Part shown: in pieces, positions 45,894 through 52,769 of the stretch
Position numbering within the stretch: position 1 is the stretch's first letter
Layout: each line of letters starts with the position of its first letter
NCBI GenBank assembly: GCA_019634715.1
Contig: JAHCAU010000008.1
Coordinates: forward strand, 144,768-208,767
Direction: 5' to 3'
DNA length: 64,000 nt
Source: Lysobacter sp.
GTDB lineage: Bacteria > Pseudomonadota > Gammaproteobacteria > Xanthomonadales > Xanthomonadaceae
Translations under genes and position numbers: made by a program
Notes under the pieces: generated by a model
Seen by the model: the letters and a program-made list of their open reading frames with translations, nothing else
Databases searched by the model: none
Told to the model about the DNA's origin: nothing

Positions 45894-46222
45894 AGAAGGC
45901 CCTGTCTCTCGCCAGATGGGCGTCTTCCGCATCGCTGCTGATCATGGTGTGCGCCTGCGATAACAACTCCGTTCAAATCGAGGCAATCGAACCATTACCG
46001 GTGTTCGCGAGCCTCAGTGACTCGAATACGACTCACGATGCACGCGCGATCATGCATTTGGAGTCCGGGGAGCGCGCCGGGCTGTCGGCGTGCATCGACA
46101 TCAAGAGCGACATTGTCTACCGCATCCGGCTCGCTGACGGCCGCGAAGGATATATCAACGGCGTTCGTCCGTACCGTTTCGTCGAAGGCGGGCGCGAGAT
46201 CGAGCACGATGATGCCTGTTGA
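45890..46222 (+). CDS. Small putative lipoprotein between thyA and folA
   Basis: A 110-aa protein starting at a GTG that overlaps the thyA stop (GTGA). A basic start and hydrophobic segment ([17 protein letters not shown]) resemble a lipoprotein signal with Cys near 23; the body ([40 protein letters not shown]) could be a small SH3-like beta fold. Base composition is a little more AT-rich than the flanking genes. Its end overlaps folA by 14 bases. No family recognised. Confidence 0.65.
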   Translation: MKKALSLARWASSASLLIMVCACDNNSVQIEAIEPLPVFASLSDSNTTHDARAIMHLESGERAGLSACIDIKSDIVYRIRLADGREGYINGVRPYRFVEGGREIEHDDAC

Positions 46223-46721
46223 GTTGTCGCTGTTGGCCGCACTCGACCGCAGCCGCGCCATCGGTCGCGGCAATGCACTGCCATGGCACCTGCCCGACGA
46301 CCTCAAGCGCTTCAAGGCGCTCACGCTGGGCAAGCCGGTGCTGATGGGGCGGAAGACCGCCGAGTCGCTGGGCCGCGCGCTGCCGAAGCGGCACAACCTC
46401 GTGCTGACGCGCAGCGGCCGCGTGCCGTTCGAAGGCATGGAAGCGGTGGCGTCGATCGACGAAGCGCTGCGCATCGCGGCAGCCGATGCCGCGAGCGAGC
46501 TGTGCGTGATCGGCGGTGGCGAGCTCTATGCATTGACCTTGCCGCTGGCGACGCGGATGCACCTGACCCATGTCGACGCCGCCATCGATGATGGCGATGC
46601 GTTCTTTCCCGAATTCGAGGCGGCGCAGTGGCGAGTCGTCTCGCGCGAGACGCATGCGGCCGACGTGCGCCACGCCTTCGCGTTCGATTTCGTCGATTAC
46701 ATCCGCACGATCCCAGTGTAG
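46209..46721 (+). CDS. folA: Dihydrofolate reductase FolA
   Basis: Reduces dihydrofolate to tetrahydrofolate (170 aa). AIGRGNALPWHLPDDLKRFK includes the active-site Asp, LMGRKTAESLGRALPKRHNL binds NADPH, and CVIGGGELYALTLPLATRMH is the second cofactor loop. ATG at 46209 or 46212. The TAG stop lies inside a REP hairpin (GTGTAGAGCGGA), so the gene terminus appears shaped by the repeat. Confidence 0.94.
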   Translation: MMPVELSLLAALDRSRAIGRGNALPWHLPDDLKRFKALTLGKPVLMGRKTAESLGRALPKRHNLVLTRSGRVPFEGMEAVASIDEALRIAAADAASELCVIGGGELYALTLPLATRMHLTHVDAAIDDGDAFFPEFEAAQWRVVSRETHAADVRHAFAFDFVDYIRTIPV

Positions 46722-46740
46722 AGCGGAGTTCGCTCCGCAG
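46717..46740. repeat. REP unit, family B, overlapping the folA stop
   Basis: TGTAGAGCGGAGTTCGCTCC with GCAG following: stem GCGGAG/CTCCGC around TTCG. The TAG of this unit is the folA stop codon. Confidence 0.8.
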
Positions 46741-46755
46741 CGGGGCGCGCGGCTT

Positions 46756-46831
46756 TGCAGGAGGGCCTTCAGGCCCGAACTCTTCAGGCCATTCAGGTGA
46801 TCAAACGCTCGGGCCTGAAGGCCCTCCTGCA
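46756..46831. repeat. REPIN, family A, copy 2
   Basis: A perfect 23-bp inverted repeat (46756-46778 with 46809-46831). Each arm contains its own palindrome GGGCCT-TC-AGGCCC. Inner sequence is homologous to copy 1 at 33045-33146. Confidence 0.9.
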
Positions 46832-46849
46832 GGACACCATCCATGCTGC

Positions 46850-46919
46850 TGTAGCGGAGATTCGATCCGCTCCACGGAAAACACCGGATATCGTAGGGCG
46901 GAGCGAAGCTCCGCTGTGC
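46850..46919. repeat. Two REP units, family B
   Basis: TGTAGCGGAGATTCGATCCG with CTCCA at 46850-46873, and GTAGGGCGGAGCGAAGCTCC with GCTGTGC at 46893-46919. Both are variants of the family B hairpin; the first stem is mixed between the GCGGAG and GCGGAT types. Confidence 0.78.
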
Positions 46920-46977
46920 TCTTTGCGAAGCCTGCATCACAACGATGCGGCGGGTGGGTGGGCTGGCGGATGCGGTG

Positions 46978-47002
46978 CAGCGGATCTTCGATCCGCTCTG
47001 CA
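46978..47002. repeat. REP unit, family B
   Basis: CAGCGGATCTTCGATCCGCT with CTGCA following, almost identical to 38603-38627. It ends 21 bases before the stop of the DUF1287 gene. The whole 301-base gap after folA is therefore repeat-derived. Confidence 0.82.
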
Positions 47003-47022
47003 AGCGCATGCACGCTTCTCTA

Positions 47023-47694
47023 CTACGGGGCAGGCTTGGCTGGCCGGTAATGCCCTGTGATCGGATACGCGAACAGGATGTCTTCCTCGCGCGTGCCGCG
47101 GCCGATGTTGTGGATGATCAGCGGCACGTCGCGCGAGCCGGTGCGATCGCTGACGATGCCGATGTGCGGCAGATTGCCGGGCAGCATCCACGTCACCAGG
47201 TCGCCGGGCCTGTAGGCGCTCGCGGACTGCGAGGGCGCCAGCGACCAGCCCTGTCGCGCGAACCAGGTCTGCAGGTTCGGCACGCGGCGATGGTCGATGT
47301 TGCGATCGGCGCGGCGCAGGCCCCATTTTTTCGGGTAGAGATCGAAATGCGCGCGCATGTCCTCGTGCACGGTCTTCTGCAGGTCGAGGCCCTCGTCGCG
47401 CATCGCGCGGATCACCACATCGGTGCAGACGCCGCGATCCTGCGCCACGTCGCCGCCGGGGTAGGACAGCACGACATACGCCGGGTCATAGACGACGGTG
47501 ACGCCGATCTGTCGCCGCGCGGCGGCGACACGGGGATGCGGCGCGGTACGGGCGGTGGCGGGAGGTGCGACCGTGGTCTGTTTCGACGCAGTGGCGGTGG
47601 CCGGCTGCGCGGCTTGGCTGCCCGTGCAGGCGGTCAGCGCGCAGCCCAGCGACGCGAGCAGCCAGAGCGCCCGGCGGCGCGCGTCGCGAGGCAT
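47023..47694 (-). CDS. DUF1287 family secreted protein, NlpC/P60-like
   Basis: A 223-aa protein with signal peptide or lipobox (LLASLGCALTACTGS), a Thr/Ala/Pro linker, and a DUF1287 domain from about residue 58: RRQIGVTVVYDPAYVVLSYP, GVCTDVVIRAMRDEGLDLQ (candidate nucleophilic Cys), YKKWGLRRADRNIDHRRVPN-like segment and LPHIGIVSDR (candidate His). The Cys/His order matches NlpC/P60 papain-like peptidases, suggesting a cell-wall or amide substrate; this is inference. Start shares one base with the apaH stop. Confidence 0.83.
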   Translation of the reverse strand: MPRDARRRALWLLASLGCALTACTGSQAAQPATATASKQTTVAPPATARTAPHPRVAAARRQIGVTVVYDPAYVVLSYPGGDVAQDRGVCTDVVIRAMRDEGLDLQKTVHEDMRAHFDLYPKKWGLRRADRNIDHRRVPNLQTWFARQGWSLAPSQSASAYRPGDLVTWMLPGNLPHIGIVSDRTGSRDVPLIIHNIGRGTREEDILFAYPITGHYRPAKPAP

Positions 47695-48536
47695 CAGTCC
47701 TGCTCTCCGGGCGTGGCGACCTCTCGCCCTGGTACCTGCACGATGCGCAGGTCCTCGGTATCGAGCTGCAGGGCGGTGAGCTTGCCGCCCCACACCGCGC
47801 CGGTGTCGATGGCGTGCACGCCATGGCCGATGAACAGGCCCAGGGTCGACCAGTGGCCGCAGACGATCTTCAGGTCGCGTTCGCTGCGGCCGGGGACTTC
47901 GTACCACGGGTACAGGCCGGGCGCCTGCGTGCCGGGCGCGCCCTTTTCGTTGAAGGCGATGCGGCCGCGCGGCGAGCAGTAGCGCAGCCGGGTGAAGATG
48001 TTGATGATCGCGCGCTCGCGTTCGACGCCACGCAGCGCGGGCGACCAGGCCGGGTAGTCCCCGTACATGTTGCGCAGCAGCTTGCGGCGGCTGTCGCTCT
48101 GCAGGCGGTACTCGACTTCGCGCGCGTGCTTTTCGGCCTGCTGCGTGCTCCACTTCGGCGCCATCCCGGCGTGGATCATCATCCAGCCGAGCGTGCGGTC
48201 GCTGTGCAGCAGCGGGCGATGGCGCAGCCAGTCGATCAGCGGTTCGCGGTCCGCGGCGAACAGGATGCGCTGCAGGTCCGGATTGACCTTGCGCTGGTCG
48301 TCCGGACTGCGTTCGGAGATCGCCAGCAGCGACAGATCATGGTTGCCCAGCACCACCTCGCAGTGCTCGCGCAGCGAATGCACCAGGCGCAGCGTTTCCA
48401 GCGATTCGCCGCCGCGGTTGACCAGGTCGCCGCAGAACCACAGCCGGTCCTGCGCCGGGTCGAAGCGGATCTTCTCCAGCAGCCGCTGGGTGGGGCCGTA
48501 GCAGCCCTGGAGGTCGCCGATCGCCCAGGTGGCCAT
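47694..48536 (-). CDS. apaH: Diadenosine tetraphosphatase ApaH
   Basis: Symmetrically hydrolyses Ap4A to two ADP and removes Np4-caps from RNA (280 aa). Metallophosphatase motifs IGDLQGCY, FCGDLVNRGGESLETLRLV, LGNHDLSLL and IHAGMAPKW are present, and CGHWSTLGL near the C-terminus. The start codon is one base from the nested-palindrome element at 48538, so its leader and ribosome-binding region derive from that element. Confidence 0.95.
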   Translation of the reverse strand: MATWAIGDLQGCYGPTQRLLEKIRFDPAQDRLWFCGDLVNRGGESLETLRLVHSLREHCEVVLGNHDLSLLAISERSPDDQRKVNPDLQRILFAADREPLIDWLRHRPLLHSDRTLGWMMIHAGMAPKWSTQQAEKHAREVEYRLQSDSRRKLLRNMYGDYPAWSPALRGVERERAIINIFTRLRYCSPRGRIAFNEKGAPGTQAPGLYPWYEVPGRSERDLKIVCGHWSTLGLFIGHGVHAIDTGAVWGGKLTALQLDTEDLRIVQVPGREVATPGEQD

Positions 48537-48537
48537 C

Positions 48538-48804
48538 AGAGCCCGCCCATGGCTTTTCCATGCTCCGCGCTGCCTCTGAATGGCCGCAGCGCAAGGAGGA
48601 GCGAGGAAATGGATGTCGATCCATGACCGAGTGAGGACGCGGCGATGCGGCCATTCAGAGGCAGCCCTGCGGGTTGCGCCACAGCGCCCCGCTGCCGCCC
48701 GTGCGCCGCTTGAACAGACCGCCAGTCTGCCGCTGCGCGTCGCGCGGACGGCAGCGGGGCGCTGTGACGCAACGCGAAGTATGGAAAAGTCATGGGCGGG
48801 CTCT
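48538..48804. repeat. 267-bp nested inverted-repeat element filling the apaG-apaH gap
   Basis: Terminal inverted repeats of 24 bp with one mismatch (48538-48561 and 48781-48804). Inside is a 19-bp perfect inverted pair (48569-48587 with 48647-48665) and a second of 18 bp (48680-48697 with 48749-48766), giving two adjacent hairpins within a long one. No ORF encodes a transposase. The left end is one base from the apaH start; the right end touches the first base of the apaG stop codon. Confidence 0.85.
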
Positions 48805-49199
48805 CAGTGCAGCATCCTGGGGATGCACAGGACGAACTGCGGAATCTCGGCCTCGAACTCGGTGCCGTCGTCGCCACGCATGACGTAGGCGCCTTCCATC
48901 GTGCCGTAGGGCGTCTTGAAGAAGGTGCTGGAGGTGTATTCGAAACGCTCGCCCGGGCGCAGGCGCGGCTGCTCGCCGACCACGCCTTCGCCGACGACCT
49001 CGCGCGGAAAGCCGATGGCGTCGACGATCAGCCAGCGTCGGCTGACGAGCTGCGCCGGGCGCAGGCCGGTGTTGCGGATACCGATGGTGTAGGCGAAGTA
49101 GTACAGCTCCTCGTCGGGCTTGGATTGCTCGTCGAGATAGCGGGTCGCGACATCGATCGCGATGGCGTAGTCCGGGGCGTCCGGTGAAGTGTCCTGCAT
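48804..49199 (-). CDS. apaG: ApaG protein
   Basis: A 131-aa fibronectin-III-like beta sandwich protein of unknown biochemical role, linked to Co2+/Mg2+ homeostasis phenotypes in enterobacteria. FAYTIGIRNTGLRPAQLVSR, GEGVVGEQPRLRPGERFEYT and GTMEGAYVM are the family signatures. Conserved place between rsmA and apaH, but here separated from apaH by the repeat element. Confidence 0.93.
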   Translation of the reverse strand: MQDTSPDAPDYAIAIDVATRYLDEQSKPDEELYYFAYTIGIRNTGLRPAQLVSRRWLIVDAIGFPREVVGEGVVGEQPRLRPGERFEYTSSTFFKTPYGTMEGAYVMRGDDGTEFEAEIPQFVLCIPRMLH

Positions 49200-49261
49200 G
49201 GACGCAGTTTAGCAGGGCGCGCGCGGGATTCCGGCGTGTCGAAGGGGGCCTGCTGCCGGTG

Positions 49262-50053
49262 TCAGTCGCCGGCCGTGTCGTTCGCCAGGCGCACGAATTC
49301 GGCCACCTGCAACTGTTCGGCGCGGGCCTGCGGATCGATGCCGGCGGCGACGATGCGCTCGACGCCGCAGACCGTGGACAGCGCGTTGCGCAGGGTCTTG
49401 CGGCGCTGGCCGAACGCCGCGCGCACGATGTCGGCGAAGCGCTTCGGGTCGACGATGCCCACCTGTTCCGGGGGAAGCGGCACCAGCCGCACGACGGCCG
49501 AATCCACCTTCGGTGGCGGCCTGAACGCGCCCGGCGGCACCTTGAACAGCGAGGTCACCTTGCAATACGCCTGCAGCATCACGCTCAGGCGGCCGTAGAC
49601 CTTGCTGCCCGGCCCGGCGGCCATGCGGTCGACGACCTCCTTCTGCAGCATGAAGTGCATGTCGCGGATCACCGCGGCATGCTCCAGCGCATGGAACAGG
49701 ATCGGCGAGGACAGGTTGTAGGGCAGGTTGCCGACCAGGCGGAACGGCGTGCCGGCCGCGAGCGCGGTGAAATCGACGTTCATCACGTCGGAATGGACGA
49801 GGCTGAGTTCGCCGTGCGCCTTCGCCGCTTCGGTCAACGGTACGAGCAGGTCGCGGTCGTACTCGATCGCGGTCAGGGCGCCATGCCGGTCCAGCAGCGG
49901 AAAGGTGAGTGCGCCCTGGCCCGGGCCGATCTCGACGAAGCGATCACCGGGTTTCGGGTCGATCGCCAGCAGCATCTTGTCGATGACGCCGCGCTCGTGC
50001 AGGAAGTGCTGGCCGAGGGCTTTCTTCGCGGGTTGGCTGAAATGGGCGGTCAT
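49262..50053 (-). CDS. rsmA: 16S rRNA (adenine-1518/1519-N6)-dimethyltransferase RsmA
   Basis: Dimethylates two adjacent adenines near the 3' end of 16S rRNA (KsgA; 263 aa). AKKALGQHFLHERGVIDKML, the SAM loop EIGPGQGALT and catalytic NLPYNLSSPILF are present; PPKVDSAVVRL is typical of the C-terminal domain. Lies between the tRNA-binding protein gene and apaG. Confidence 0.95.
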   Translation of the reverse strand: MTAHFSQPAKKALGQHFLHERGVIDKMLLAIDPKPGDRFVEIGPGQGALTFPLLDRHGALTAIEYDRDLLVPLTEAAKAHGELSLVHSDVMNVDFTALAAGTPFRLVGNLPYNLSSPILFHALEHAAVIRDMHFMLQKEVVDRMAAGPGSKVYGRLSVMLQAYCKVTSLFKVPPGAFRPPPKVDSAVVRLVPLPPEQVGIVDPKRFADIVRAAFGQRRKTLRNALSTVCGVERIVAAGIDPQARAEQLQVAEFVRLANDTAGD

Positions 50054-50084
50054 GTCTCGGTGCTCGGGGGTGTCGTCGTCGCGC

Positions 50085-50423
50085 TCACAGCAGGCGCGTG
50101 CCGAGCGGCACGTCGCGATCGGGCACGCACAGCGCGACCGCGCCGTCCGCGTCGTGAAAGCCAGTGACCAGGCATTCCGACATCAGCGGCCCGATCTGCT
50201 TCTTCGGGAAATTCACCACCGCCACCACCAGCCGGCCGACCAGGTCTTCCGGGCGGTAGTGCGCGGTGATCTGCGCGCTGGACTTGCGTACCCCGAGTTC
50301 GGGGCCGAAGTCGACATGCAGGACGTAAGCCGGTTTGCGGGCTTCGGGGAAGGGCTCGGCGCGCACGACGCGACCGACGCGCAGCTCGACCTTGATGAAA
50401 TCGTCCCAGCCGATCGTGTCCAT
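50085..50423 (-). CDS. CsaA-like tRNA-binding domain protein
   Basis: A 112-aa OB-fold protein. [60 protein letters not shown] match the CsaA/EMAP-II-like tRNA-binding family, described in Bacillus as a secretion-related chaperone. It is not part of the enterobacterial surA-pdxA-rsmA operon and is an insertion here, 11 bases after pdxA and 31 before rsmA. Confidence 0.9.
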   Translation of the reverse strand: MDTIGWDDFIKVELRVGRVVRAEPFPEARKPAYVLHVDFGPELGVRKSSAQITAHYRPEDLVGRLVVAVVNFPKKQIGPLMSECLVTGFHDADGAVALCVPDRDVPLGTRLL

Positions 50424-50434
50424 GTGTACGCCGC

Positions 50435-51439
50435 TCACCGTGGTGCTGCTGATGCGTTCGCACGCATGCGATTGCGCGCCAGCCGCGCGCAGGTGTGGAT
50501 CGCGGCGAACAGGCTGGAGGGATCGGCGATGCCGCGACCGGCCAGTTCGAGCGCGGTACCGTGGTCGACCGCCACGCGCGGGTAGGGCAGGCCCAGCGTG
50601 AGGTTCACCGCCTGCTCGAAACCGCTGTATTTCAACACGGGCAGGCCCTGGTCGTGGTACATCGCCAGCACCGCGTCGAAACCGGCCAGCTTCGACGGCA
50701 GGAAGGCGGTGTCGGCCGGCAGCGGGCCGAACAGGGTCCAGCCTTCGCCGCGCAGGCGGTCGAGCAGGGGAATGACGATGTCCAGCTCTTCGCGGCCCAG
50801 GTGGCCCTCCTCGCCGGCATGCGGGTTCAGGCCGAGCACCGCGATGCGCGGCGCGTCGATGCCGAAGTCCCGCCGCAGCGCGGCATGCACGATGCGCAGG
50901 CTGCGCTCCAGGCCGTCGGTGGTGATCGCATCCGCCACATCGCGCAGCGGCAGGTGGGTGGTGGCGAGGGCGACGCGGACGATGTCGTTGGCGAGCATCA
51001 TCACCACATCGCAGCCGGCCTGGGCGGCCAGCAGTTCGGTGGTGCCGCTGTAGGGAATGCCGCCGTCGTTGATCGCCGCCTTGTGCACCGGGCCGGTGAC
51101 GATGCCGTCGCACAGACCCTGCAGGCAGGCGCCGGCAGCGGTTTCCAGTGATGCGATGGCGGCGCGGGCGTTGCGCGGTTCGGGATGGCCGAACGCGGCC
51201 CGGGTCGCCAGCGGAATCTCGACGTGGGCCAGCGCGCCGGGGCCAGCCGCGGACGGATCGTTCGGAGAGATCAGCCGCAGCGGCAGACCGATGGCATCGG
51301 CGGCATGCAACAGGGTGTCGCGGTCGCCGTAAACGACAAGGTCCGCGTCCCAGGATCGCTGGGCGGCGCGGACCGTGAGTTCGGGGCCGATCCCGGCCGG
51401 CTCGCCCGGGACCAGCGCGAGACGGGGGCGTTGGCGCAT
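50435..51439 (-). CDS. pdxA: 4-hydroxythreonine-4-phosphate dehydrogenase PdxA
   Basis: NAD-dependent step in DXP-dependent pyridoxal phosphate synthesis (334 aa). [13 protein letters not shown] at the start, [20 protein letters not shown], the metal-binding His in [27 protein letters not shown] and [20 protein letters not shown] are all diagnostic. The ATG at 51439 matches the conserved N-terminus. Confidence 0.95.
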   Translation of the reverse strand: MRQRPRLALVPGEPAGIGPELTVRAAQRSWDADLVVYGDRDTLLHAADAIGLPLRLISPNDPSAAGPGALAHVEIPLATRAAFGHPEPRNARAAIASLETAAGACLQGLCDGIVTGPVHKAAINDGGIPYSGTTELLAAQAGCDVVMMLANDIVRVALATTHLPLRDVADAITTDGLERSLRIVHAALRRDFGIDAPRIAVLGLNPHAGEEGHLGREELDIVIPLLDRLRGEGWTLFGPLPADTAFLPSKLAGFDAVLAMYHDQGLPVLKYSGFEQAVNLTLGLPYPRVAVDHGTALELAGRGIADPSSLFAAIHTCARLARNRMRANASAAPR

Positions 51440-51473
51440 CGAAGACGCTCGGTGGGGCGATCGGCCGGCGAGG

Positions 51474-52769
51474 TCAGCCGGCGTCGGCGCCGATGCGGAT
51501 GTCGATGAAGGCTTCGCCGCGCATCTGGCGCAGGAACCGCTCCCACTCCGCCTCGAACTTGCGCTGGCCGATGGCCTCGCGGGCCTTGCCGCGGCGGTTC
51601 TCGTCGGTCGCGTTGATCTGGCGGCTGCCCACGCGCTGGACGATGTGCCAACCGGCCTGGGTCTTGAACGCGGACGAGACCTGGCCATCCGACAGCGCGG
51701 CGACCTGGCCGCCGAATTCCGGGCCGAAGTCGTCCTGGCCGAACCAGCCGAGGTCGCCGCCACGCGTCCTGCTTGCGGTGTCCTCGGATTCCTTGCCGGC
51801 CATCTCGGCGAAATCGGCGCCGCCGCGCACGCGCGCCAGCAGGGTGTCGATCTTCGCCTTCGCTGCGGCATCGCTGCCGTTTTCCGGGCTGCGGATCAGG
51901 ATGTGGCGAGCCTGGTACTGGGTCACCATCTGCGCGCCGGTGGCGTCTTCATTGCGCACGTCCTCCAGCTTGAGCAACTGGAAGCCGCTCGCGCCGCGGA
52001 TCGGGCCGACGATCTGGCCGCGCTGCATGGTGCGGATGGTGTTGCCGAAGCTGGTGGGGATCTGGTCGAGGCTGCGCCAACCCAGGTCGCCGCCTTCCAG
52101 TGCGTTCGGGCTGTCGGAGTAGCGCACGGCGGCGGCGCTGAACTCCATCTCGCCCTTGTCGAGCAGGGCCTTGATGCCTTCGATCTTCTTCTGGCCGGTG
52201 GCGATCTGTTCGGCGGTGGCGCCCTCGGGCAGGGCGACCAGGATGTGCGCGAGGCGGTACTGGGCGTCGCCGCCGGCCTGCAGGGCCAGTGCCGCATCGA
52301 CCTCGGCCTCGCTGATGTCGACCTGCTGCGCGAAGCGCTGGCGCAGGCGCTGGACCGTGATTTCCTCGCGCAGCGAACTGCGGAAGTCGCCCAGGGCGAT
52401 GCCGTCGCGCGCGAGCTGCTGGCGCAGCTGGTCGGCGGTCATGTTGTTCTGGCGCGCGATGTTGGCCATCGCGGCGTTCACTTCCTCGTCGGAAATGCGC
52501 ATGCCGGTGCCTTCGGCGCGAGCGGTCTGCAGCTTGATCAGGATCAGGCGCTCCAGCACCTGGCGCTGCAGCACGTTGGCGGGCGGCAGCTGGCCTTCGC
52601 GGCCGGCGTACTGGGCGCGGATGTTGACGACCGCACGGTCCAGTTCGCTCTGGAGGATGATGTCCTCGTCGACCACCGCGGCGATCCGGTCCAGCGGCTG
52701 TTGGGCGAGGGCGGAGAAACTGCCGGCCAGAAGGGCGGCGAAGGTGAGTCTGCGAAGCGATCGGATCAT
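51474..52769 (-). CDS. surA: Periplasmic chaperone and peptidyl-prolyl isomerase SurA
   Basis: Delivers outer membrane proteins such as LptD to the BAM complex (431 aa). Signal peptide 1-22 (cleaving after SALA), an N-terminal chaperone domain (DRIAAVVDEDIILQSELDRA), and two parvulin domains: YRLAHILVALPEGAT ... GGDLGWRSLDQIP, and YQARHILIRSPENGS ... GGDLGWFGQDDFGPEF. Overlaps lptD by ATGA, coupling the chaperone to its client. Confidence 0.95.
   Translation of the reverse strand: MIRSLRRLTFAALLAGSFSALAQQPLDRIAAVVDEDIILQSELDRAVVNIRAQYAGREGQLPPANVLQRQVLERLILIKLQTARAEGTGMRISDEEVNAAMANIARQNNMTADQLRQQLARDGIALGDFRSSLREEITVQRLRQRFAQQVDISEAEVDAALALQAGGDAQYRLAHILVALPEGATAEQIATGQKKIEGIKALLDKGEMEFSAAAVRYSDSPNALEGGDLGWRSLDQIPTSFGNTIRTMQRGQIVGPIRGASGFQLLKLEDVRNEDATGAQMVTQYQARHILIRSPENGSDAAAKAKIDTLLARVRGGADFAEMAGKESEDTASRTRGGDLGWFGQDDFGPEFGGQVAALSDGQVSSAFKTQAGWHIVQRVGSRQINATDENRRGKAREAIGQRKFEAEWERFLRQMRGEAFIDIRIGADAG

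Noticed and set aside
46717..47002. CRISPR-like array because of repeated short palindromes
   Set aside because: Repeat units differ in sequence and orientation, spacing is irregular and no cas gene is present; they are REP units.
48601..48780. Possible small coding frame inside the apaG-apaH element
   Set aside because: Open frames there are crossed by the inverted repeats, have no ribosome-binding site and no recognisable product.
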